From Spongilla lacustris (Eukaryota; Porifera; Demospongiae; Spongillida; Spongillidae): a stretch of DNA of 64,000 nucleotides. The stretch covers positions 1,353,183 through 1,417,182 of the forward strand of contig OX442423.1 of the NCBI GenBank assembly GCA_949361645.1, in the 5' to 3' direction. The position numbers were made by a program, and so were the translations under genes. The notes below the pieces were generated by a model. The model searched no databases. It worked only from the letters and a program-made list of their open reading frames with translations, and was not told the origin of the DNA. Shown in pieces: positions 56,207 to 64,000 of this stretch. Each line of letters begins with the position of its first letter. Position 1 is the stretch's first letter.

Positions 56207-56225
56207 ACACTCACACACACACACA

Positions 56226-56264
<39 letters not shown>

Positions 56265-56279
56265 ACACACACACACACA

Positions 56280-56325
<46 letters not shown>

Positions 56326-59300
56326 TATGACTCAACTGTTGAAGAAAACTCTCCAAGGAGAGAAGCACCCAATCAGTGATGGTGGTCTGCTCTGACTTTT
56401 GCATCAGTAGTTGGAATGTCTGGGTACAAAGTTTTGGCAACACTGAAGACTCAGCATTGCTTCCCCCGCCCTTCACCATAGCAACCATACCTTGCCCATG
56501 ATAGCTGCTGCCAGTTCTGGGCGGGTCTGCTGGGCACTGACAAACTCTGTCAGAACAGAGTTAAGGGTTTCCGCCTTGGGTAAGAAGTCCACCATGAGCT
56601 GGGGAAAGATCTCTGCAAGAACACCAACAGAGTCCTCTGACCCTGTGCGCAGCCTGGGGAGGAGAGGGGAGGAAGAAGGTGAAGAGTGGGAGGAGATGGG
56701 GAGCGGAAAGAAGGGAAGGGTGGAGGTCATGAGCAGGCCCACAGACAGGAGACAACAAGCACTAACTTCTCCAGTATGCAGTTGACATGTTCCCTGGCCT
56801 GTATGATGATGTCCAACATGTTGGTATCGCTGTGCATCACTGCCAGGCCACTAACAAAGTCAGCCTCATCGCCTGGGGGGTGGGGCATGGGACACACAAG
56901 GTAAAGGTGGGGGGAGGGGCCACATGTACAACAGGAAGGGGAGGGGCCACATGTGCAACAGGGAAGGGGGAGTGGCCACATGGACAACAGGGAAGGGGGA
57001 GGGGCCACATGTACAACAGGGAAGGGGAGGGGTCACACATACTGATACAAGAGGGGGTCAATCATACCTGTGTACATGCTGGTCAGAAGCAACGCCAGTG
57101 ATGGGAGGGACTTCCCCTGCTCGGCCCTGTTGAATACTGTGGTCGCAGTGGCACAGACAACAGACCTGTCGGCCGCACGTATGGAGAAGTTGAGCAGGAG
57201 GTGCTCCAGCCCCAGCATGATGCACTGGTAGAGCTGTGAGGAGGTGTGGGGGTGGGAGAGGATGGGCAGGATCACCTCCAGCAGCTTGGTGGACAGGTTG
57301 GCGTCCTTGAGGTGGTGGCTATGCTGGAGCAGACTGCAGGCCACCGACCACACCAACCTGATGTGGGACTCCTGGTACCTGTTACCATGGGAACCAAAAT
57401 AACAAGTGATATATAGAGGGAGGAACAAGAGGAGGGAAGAAGGAGCATATCCAGGGAGGGAAGAAGGGGCATATCCAGGGAGGGAAGAAGGGGCATATCC
57501 AGGGAGGGGAGAAGGGGCATATCTAGGGAGGGAAGAAGGGGCATATCTAGGAAGGGAAGAAGGGGCATATCCAGGGAGGGAAGAAGGGGCATATCCAGGG
57601 AGGGGAGAAGGGGCATATCCAGGGAGGGAAGAAGAGGCATATCTAGGGAGGGAGGAAGGGGCATATCCAGGGAGGGAAGAAGGGGCATATCCAGGGAGGG
57701 GAGAAGGGGCATATCTAGGGAGGGAAGAAGGGGCATATCTAGGGAGGAAAGAAGGGGCATATCCAGGGAGGGAAGAAGGGGCATATCTAGGGAGGGAAGA
57801 AGGGGCATATCTAGGAAGGGAAGAAGAGGCATATCTAGGGAGGGAAGAAGAGGCATATTTAGGGAGGGAAGAAGGGGCATATCCAGGGAAAGGAGACAAA
57901 GGGAAACTTGCCTGCTGAAGTCCTGTAGGTGGGACAAGACAAACTTCACCACAATTGTTGCAACATTTGATTGAAGAGGCGTGGTGTGATTCTCTGCCAA
58001 ATAGAGTACACCATACAGAGCAGCATTCTGAGGGGAGGAGTGCGAGAGTGTGGAAGGAATGTGAGGATTGGATATGTATGAGTGTACATGTACATGTATA
58101 TAGACACTGTACCTGCATCAGAACAGAGTCACTCTCCAAAGCTTTCTCTACAATTTCACATATCTTAGATGGATTAGCTATGGTCTGCAAAGGAGATGGA
58201 AGTATTAAAAGATGGAGAGAGGAACAAAGGAGCAAATGGTAGTAGGAGGAGGGGGAGGAGGAGGGCATAAGGAGAAGCAGAGCAGGAGGGAAAGCATGCA
58301 CACTGCAGTATACTGTATCTCCAACCCTCCCATGTACCTCCAACCCTCCTATGCACCATACCTGCATGACAGCTGCTGACTTCAGTATCCCCAGGACCAG
58401 TAGGGCCTGGCACACAGTGTCCTCAGGAGGGTGGTTCTCCACCACCCCAAGGAAGGTCAGCAGCATCCACTCAAACTGGCTTGGGAGGGAGAAGAGGTCT
58501 GATATCAAAAGCACCATCCTGAGGGCCTGGGTGAGGACCAGGGTGTGGATGGGCAGGGACAGCCAGTGGGCTATGAGGTCCTGCACCGACAGCACACACG
58601 AGTCAATGTCCACGTCCACCAGTCTGGAGGAGGTGGATATCCTCTTGCCTATGTTGGTCTCCGAGTGGAGCATGATGGGGAGGAGGGAGTGGAGGGAGAG
58701 TTGGCAAGGCCCCACCTTCGCGAAGCCAAGGGGGCGCTCCAGATCCCTGGAAAAGAGGGGAGGGTGGTGTTGGGTGATGGAGAGGCCCCTCAGGGGGATC
58801 TGGTAGCGACCCTGGAGGGTGGAGTACTCCCCACATCGGGCAACCATCTCCCGTTCGATGACCGATCTCAGAGATGAGAGCTTGGCACCAGGACTGGGGA
58901 CCAGATAAACACAATGATGCAAATGTTAATGTTAACACTCAAGTCCCAGTTAACACTCAGGTGCCAGTTAACACCAAGTACATACCACAGTTAACACTCA
59001 GGTACCACAGTTAACACCAAGTACACACCACAGTTAACACTCAGGTAACACTCATTTAACACTCAGATGTCACAGTTGTGCACATGTGCACACCCATTCA
59101 AATACATCTACATACATGGGTACATAGCACACCTCCCCCCACCCCCCCCCCCACCTTGATCCCAGGAAGATGATGTCTTGGTTCCTATGTGTGTGCAGAG
59201 GTGCCCCATCAATGGGGCTCCCGGGGTTAGGTGTGAGCATGGAGCTGAGGAGCAGTGTGGTCACGGCCTCCATCCCGTGGGAGAGGCTCTGCACATAGGC

Positions 59301-61379
59301 ATTCAGCTCCTCCACCACCATGCCCTCGTGGGGGGGCGGGGCATTCAGGACCCCCAGGAGCTGCATCCACCTCTCCTCAAACTGGGCCTTGTTCAGCCAC
59401 CCCACCACGTGGCAGCGCTGCACATACTGCAGAAGGACCTGGCTCTCGGAGATGGACTGGTCCAGGAGTTTGGGGTTCACAAAGTCGTCGGCCCCCATCA
59501 TGAGGGCGGGGGGCATGAGCATGTGGGCGTTGAGGTGGGGGAGGCGGGAGAGGCTGCAGATGAGGGAGAAGATGGAGATGGACAGGGAGGGAGGAGAGGG
59601 GAGGAGGGACGTAGGAAGTAACTCCGTGAAGAGACGTCCAAGGCAACGTGCGGCATCTGTGGGAGTGAGGAGTGATGGTGTGATGGTGTGGCAGGTGTGA
59701 TGGTGTGGGAGGTGTAATGGTGTGGGAGGTGTGATGTGTGGGAGGTGTGTGAGTGGTGTGATGGTGTGAAAGGTATTGGGGAGGTGTGATGATGTGATGG
59801 TGTGGGAGATGTCATGGTATGGGAGGTGTGAGTGATGTGATGGTGTGGGAGGTGTGATGATGTGAGGAGTGGTGGTATGTGAGGTGTATACATGTAGAGT
59901 GAGATGTGAGGTACATGCACATGTATGTGGTGCAAAAGTGATGGTATGTCAAGGTACACAGCTAAATGGAAATGAAGGTAGTACCTTTATCAGACGAGAC
60001 TGATGCCACTTTCAACTTGTGACCATACACTAGTAACAAGGTCACATGATCAAATTAAAGGTCACATGACCTGCATACAGTTACCTTCTGGCACCAGCCT
60101 GCACAGAGCAGTGATCACAGAGGTGGCCCATTCCACAGACACTGCTGCCTTAGTGACCTGTAATGCCTAGCAACCACAAAGGTGTGCATTAATTTTAATC
60201 AAGCACCACAGTACAGTTATGTAACTATTCCAAGACTTTTGATTATCAAATCTTCTAAGTCTGCAGCAACATGCATGCACACACACAACACACCAACACA
60301 CTACCCAACACACTACATAACTACACACATTACGTAACTACACACATTACATAACTACATGTACACGCAAACACACATTACACATACACACACAACACTG
60401 CCTAGGGTGTGGTCATGTGAGGTGTAGCCACATGGAAGGTGTGCTCTTACCAGAGTACAACAGTCCAATGCAGTCATCAGTTGACCGGCCTCGTAGCTAG
60501 GCAACAGCGAGACACACCTCTGCAGTGACAGCAGTACCGTGTTCAAGATGGCCGCACATGCAGCTGCGTCAAGAGGGATGAACGCCCCAAACTGGTGAAG
60601 GGAAGCCATTAGCCTGGCCAGCGGTCTGCTCATCGAGACAGCTCTCTCCTGTGTCATGTCCTGGAGCATGGATAACAGGACACTAGCCACACCCTCCAGG
60701 ATGGGGTGCAGGGGGGTGCGGACTGGCTTCTCCGAGGGGCGCCTCCCACTCCTCCCCAGGGTGAGGTCGATCCCGTGAGCCAGACAGTGGTCCAAGATGG
60801 GACTGGGCACCTGTCCCCCAAGGAGGTCCTTGATGTCCTTCAGAGGGAGAGGTTCAAGCAAACGGGTGACTGCCACACCCGAGCAGGCAGGATCAGCAAG
60901 GTAGTCCCTGATCATGGCCAGATACCAGTCCTGTGGAGATCATGTGAATGTCATGTGACTTACATCAGCACCGCCCCGCCCCCTACCACCCCCACTAAAT
61001 AAGTCCACCTACACTAGAACAGTTATTCAAATTATTTACAGTCATGTCACAAGTGACTAATTGAAGGGTCACATGTGGTAATCAAATGACTTTCTAAAGG
61101 ATCATGTGATGAACATGTGACTTACTAAGGGTCACATAATGATCATGTGACCTAAATGAAAGGTCACAAGAAGAGGTTTATCATGCACAGGTGGTCAGAA
61201 CTGTTTCGCAGTTATACTTGAAATTGATGCAACATAAGAGCTTCCATCCACCAGAGCTAATGGATTAACCCTCTCGTACCTGTGTGGGCGTGACATAAGG
61301 TATCTCTTCATGTGACACAACAGGCAGGGGGAGGGGTGTTCCTGAGAGATGCTCCAGTGCTGTTACTAGCTGAGGGAGT
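55392..61379 (-). CDS. HTT: huntingtin orthologue, C-terminal 14 exons (5' part outside window)
   Basis: Minus-strand exons: 61280-61379, 60451-60930, 60085-60157, 59155-59656, 58362-58893, 58113-58184, 57912-58027, 57068-57378, 56767-56872, 56491-56653, 56337-56419, 55998-56075, 55738-55828, 55392-55484. All 13 junctions keep phase (2,800 bp, about 932 codons). The protein follows vertebrate huntingtin: [107 protein letters not shown]. This is the C-HEAT half of the HEAT-repeat scaffold that works in vesicle transport, autophagy and spindle positioning. The polyQ end would lie beyond 64000. The intron after exon 7 uses a GC donor. The last exon (93 bp) is the least conserved. Most introns carry tandem repeats. 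Confidence 0.93.
55486..55662 (-). repeat. (GGGA)n microsatellite forming the last HTT acceptor tract
   Basis: About 44 perfect gggaggga units on plus, so (TCCC)n on the sense strand. It ends two bases before the AG acceptor of the terminal huntingtin exon (55484) and so supplies its polypyrimidine tract. Confidence 0.95.
55868..55987 (-). repeat. 22-bp minisatellite in HTT intron
   Basis: Five or so units of tggacccagtatgggcctagag lie between the exons at 55738-55828 and 55998-56075, abutting the donor of the latter. Confidence 0.9.
56166..56322 (-). repeat. (CA)n microsatellite in HTT intron
   Basis: CA repeats with regular tcacac interruptions, starting 14 bp downstream (sense) of the donor at 56337. 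Confidence 0.95.
56895..57045 (-). repeat. ~30-bp minisatellite in HTT intron
   Basis: Four to five units of ggggaggggccacatgtacaacaggga type, between the exons at 56767-56872 and 57068-57378. Confidence 0.9.
57417..57895 (-). repeat. 24-bp minisatellite in HTT intron
   Basis: About 20 units of the agaaggggcatatccagggaggga type, fully contained in the intron 57379-57911. 24 bp is a multiple of three, so frames stay open on both strands ([12 protein letters not shown] artefacts on minus). Confidence 0.95.
58922..59075 (-). repeat. gttaacactcagg tandem repeat in HTT intron
   Basis: Six or more imperfect units built on agttaacac(tcaggt/caagta), filling most of the intron between 58893 and 59155. 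Confidence 0.85.
59660..59900 (-). repeat. gtgatggtgtgggag tandem repeat in HTT intron
   Basis: Imperfect 15-30-bp units of gtgtgatggtgtgggag directly adjoin the exon boundary at 59656. Confidence 0.9.
60265..60405 (-). repeat. AC-rich short tandem repeats in HTT intron
   Basis: acacactac(c/a)caac and acacattacataact units lie within the intron between 60157 and 60451. Confidence 0.7.
60931..61279 (-). other. HTT intron with repeated gtcacatga motif
   Basis: Several dispersed copies of (g)gtcacat(g)a / tcatgtgac in both orientations between 61038 and 61170. No gene. Confidence 0.6.
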
Positions 61380-61639
61380 CTGGGGACAAGGCAAGACAAG
61401 CTTAGACCAATACTGTATGTACATGTGGTGTGCGTATGTGTGTGCATGTGTGTGTATGCGTGTGTACATGTGTATGTGTGTGTATGTAGGTGTGTGTGCA
61501 TGCGTGTGCATGTGTGTGCGTGTGTGTGTATGTATGTGTGTGTGTGTGTATGTGCATACAAGTGTGCATGTGTGTACATGTGTTTACATGTGTGTGCTGT
61601 GTGCATTGGAATGTGTGCATGTGTGTGTGGTGAGTATGT

Positions 61640-64000
61640 GCAGTAATGTTCTACACGTACCTAGCTCTATATGCAGTATGTGTGTACATGTACCTAGCTC
61701 TATGTGCAGTATGTGTGTACACGTACCTAGCTCTATGTGCAGTATGTGTGTACACGTACCTAGCTCTATGTGCAGTATGTGTGTACACGTACCTAGCTCT
61801 ATGTGCAGTATGTGTGTACATGTACCTAGCTCTATGTGCAGTATGTGTGTACATGTACCTAGCTCTATGTGCAGTATGTGTGTACATGTACCTAGCTCTA
61901 TGTGCAGTATGTGTGTACATGTACCTAGCTCTATGTGCAGTATGTGTGTACACGTACCTAGCTCTATATGCAGTATGTGTGTACATGTACCTAGCTCTAT
62001 GTGCAGTATGTGTGTACATGTACCTAGCTCTATGTGCAGTATGTGTGTACATGTACCTAGCTCTATGTGCAGTATGTGTGTACATGTACCTAGCTCTATG
62101 TGCAGTATGTGTACATGTACCTAGCTCTATGTGCAGTATGTGTGTACATGTACCTAGCTCTATGTGCAGTGTGTGTGTACACGTACCTAGCTCTATGTGC
62201 AGTATGTGTGTACACGTACCTAGCTCTATGTGCAGTATGTGTACATGTACCTAGCTCTATGTGCAGTATGTGTGTACATGTATCTAGCTCTATATGCAGT
62301 ATGTGTGTACACGTACCTAGCTCTATGTGCAGTATGTGTGTACACGTACCTAGCTCTATGTGCAGTGTGTGTGTACACGTACCTAGCTCTATGTGCAGTA
62401 TGTGTGTACATGTACCTAGCTCTATATGCAGTATGTGTGTACATGTACCTAGCTCTATATGCAGTATGTGTGTACATGTACCTAGCTCTATGTGCAGTAT
62501 GTGTGTACACGTACCTAGCTCTATGTGCAGTATGTGTGTACATGTACCTAGCTCTATATGCAGTATGTGTGTACACGTACCTAGCTCTATGTGCAGTGTG
62601 TGTGTACATGTACCAAGCTCTATGTGCAGTGTGTGTGTACACGTACCTAGCTCTATGTGCAGTATGTGTGTACACGTACCTAGCTCTATGTGCAGTATGT
62701 GTGTACACGTATCTAGCTCTATGTGCAGTATGTGTGTACACGTACCTAGCTCTATGTGCAGTATGTGTACATGTACCTAGCTCTATGTGCAGTATGTGTA
62801 TACATGTACCTAGCTCTATGTGCAGTATGTGTGTACATGTACCTAGCTCTATGTGCAGTATGTGTGTACACATACCTAGCTCTATGTGCAGTATGTGTGT
62901 ACACGTACCTAGCTCTATGTGCAGTATGTGTGTACATGTACCTAGCTCTATGTGCAGTATGTGTGTACACGTACCTAGCTCTATGTGCAGTATGTGTGTA
63001 CACGTACCTAGCTCTATGTGCAGTATGTGTGTACACGTACCTAGCTCTATGTGCAGTATGTGTGTACACATGTACCTAGCTCTATGTGCAGTATGTGTGT
63101 ACACATACCTAGCTCTATGTGCAGTATGTGTGTACACGTACCTAGCTCTATGTGCAGTATGTGTGTACATGTACCTAGCTCTATGTGCAGTATGTGTGTA
63201 CACGTACCTAGCTCTATGTGCAGTATGTGTGTACACGTACCTAGCTCTATGTGCAGTATGTGTGTACACGTACCTAGCTCTATGTGCAGTATGTGTGTAC
63301 ACATGTACCTAGCTCTATGTGCAGTATGTGTACATGTACCTAGCTCTATGTGCAGTATGTGTACATGTACCTAGCTCTATGTGCAGTATGTGTGTACATG
63401 TACCTAGCTCTATGTGCAGTATGTGTGTACATGTACCTAGCTCTATGTGCAGTATGTGTGTACACGTACCTAGCTCTATGTGCAGTATGTGTGTACACAT
63501 GTACCTAGCTCTATGTGCAGTATGTGTGTACATGTACCTAGCTCTATGTGCAGTATGTGTACATGTACCTAGCTCTATGTGCTGTATGTGTGTACATGTA
63601 CCTAGCTCTATGTGCAGTATGTGTGTACATGTACCTAGCTCTATGTGCAGTATGTGTGTACATGTACCTAGCTCTATGTGCAGTATGTGTGTACACGTAC
63701 CTAGCTCTATGTGCAGTATGTGTGTACACATGTACCTAGCTCTATGTGCAGTATGTGTGTACACGTACCTAGCTCTATGTGCAGTATGTGTGTACACATG
63801 TACCTAGCTCTATGTGCAGTATGTGTGTACATGTACCTAGCTCTATGTGCAGTATGTGTACATGTACCTAGCTCTATGTGCAGTATGTGTACACGTACCT
63901 AGCTCTATGTGCAGTATGTGTACACGTACCTAGCTCTATGTGCAGTATGTGTGTACATGTACCTAGCTCTATGTGCAGTATGTGTGTACATGTACCTAGC
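61640..64000 (+). repeat. 33-bp minisatellite, ~70 units, runs off window
   Basis: Unit tgtacctagctctatgtgcagtatgtgtgtaca (33 bp), with 31-bp and 35-bp variants (loss or gain of a dinucleotide) and a recurrent acAcgtac / acAtgtac polymorphism at a CpG. The length is a multiple of three, so long frames stay open on both strands and are not proteins. It lies upstream (sense) of the huntingtin exon at 61379, most likely inside the next intron. A TG-rich lead-in covers 61420-61640. Confidence 0.97.

Noticed and set aside
57272..58000. 242-codon frame with DMPLLPSL repeats, and similar YAPSSLPG frames
   Set aside because: The 24-bp minisatellite in a huntingtin intron; the flanking exons use another frame and clear splice sites.
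58351..59700. Plus-strand frames of 80-150 codons opposite the huntingtin exons
   Set aside because: Shadows of the GC-rich minus-strand exons; no splice or start support, and the minus-strand product is homologous to a known protein.
62226..63312. 358-360-codon frames on both strands (YLALCAVCVY and HTAHRARYVY repeats)
   Set aside because: Translation of a 33-bp satellite whose unit length is a multiple of three.
61640..64000. CRISPR-like array
   Set aside because: Repeats are directly contiguous with no unique spacers, and the setting is an animal intron.

Overview
The window is animal nuclear DNA, most likely from a marine sponge. Genes are split by GT-AG introns, transposable elements are dense and nested, tandem repeats fill the introns, and short self-complementary ACATGT/GTACATGTAC tracts recur throughout. 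The sponge assignment is inferred from gene and element content, not from a diagnostic marker. I see no prokaryotic operons, tRNA clusters or CRISPR arrays.

Layout. 1-7 kb: a 20-bp minisatellite and a tandem segmental duplication of about 1.9 kb; each copy carries one exon-like fragment resembling a kinesin-14 motor, and copy 2 was later split by a 672-bp inverted-repeat element. 7-17.4 kb: retroelement debris, a Mutator-like MITE with a 9-bp target duplication, then a very large inverted-repeat element (arms about 1.2 kb). The right arm of that element is split by an intact Ty3/Gypsy retrotransposon with identical 91-bp LTRs, an initiator-tRNA(Met) primer site and a canonical -1 slippery heptamer. 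18.3-24.1 kb and 33.6-40.5 kb: two paralogous 8-exon genes for single-pass Ig/FN3 cell-surface proteins (466 and 464 codons), with matching exon phases but unrelated cytoplasmic tails. Between and inside them lie hAT-like elements, foldback elements and a dead Ty3 fragment. 41.5-52.2 kb: a frame-broken gene-like region, a 1.3-kb homopurine tract, a second intact Ty3/Gypsy element (minus strand, one 1,772-codon ORF, identical 103-bp LTRs, ATAG target duplication), and a MYND zinc-finger coding region with one frame break. 53.4-54.6 kb: an intronless 379-codon minus-strand gene of bacterial appearance, lying between two direct repeats. 55.4-61.4 kb: the last 14 exons of a huntingtin orthologue (minus strand; all 13 junctions keep frame), with tandem repeats in most introns, followed by a 33-bp minisatellite of about 70 units that runs off the window.

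The host genes are not an operon or pathway. The two Ig/FN3 genes are a duplicated receptor pair. Huntingtin is a HEAT-repeat scaffold gene. The remaining coding regions are isolated or broken. Most of the window is mobile or satellite DNA in several datable layers: where one element interrupts another copy of a repeat, the uninterrupted copy shows the original empty site.
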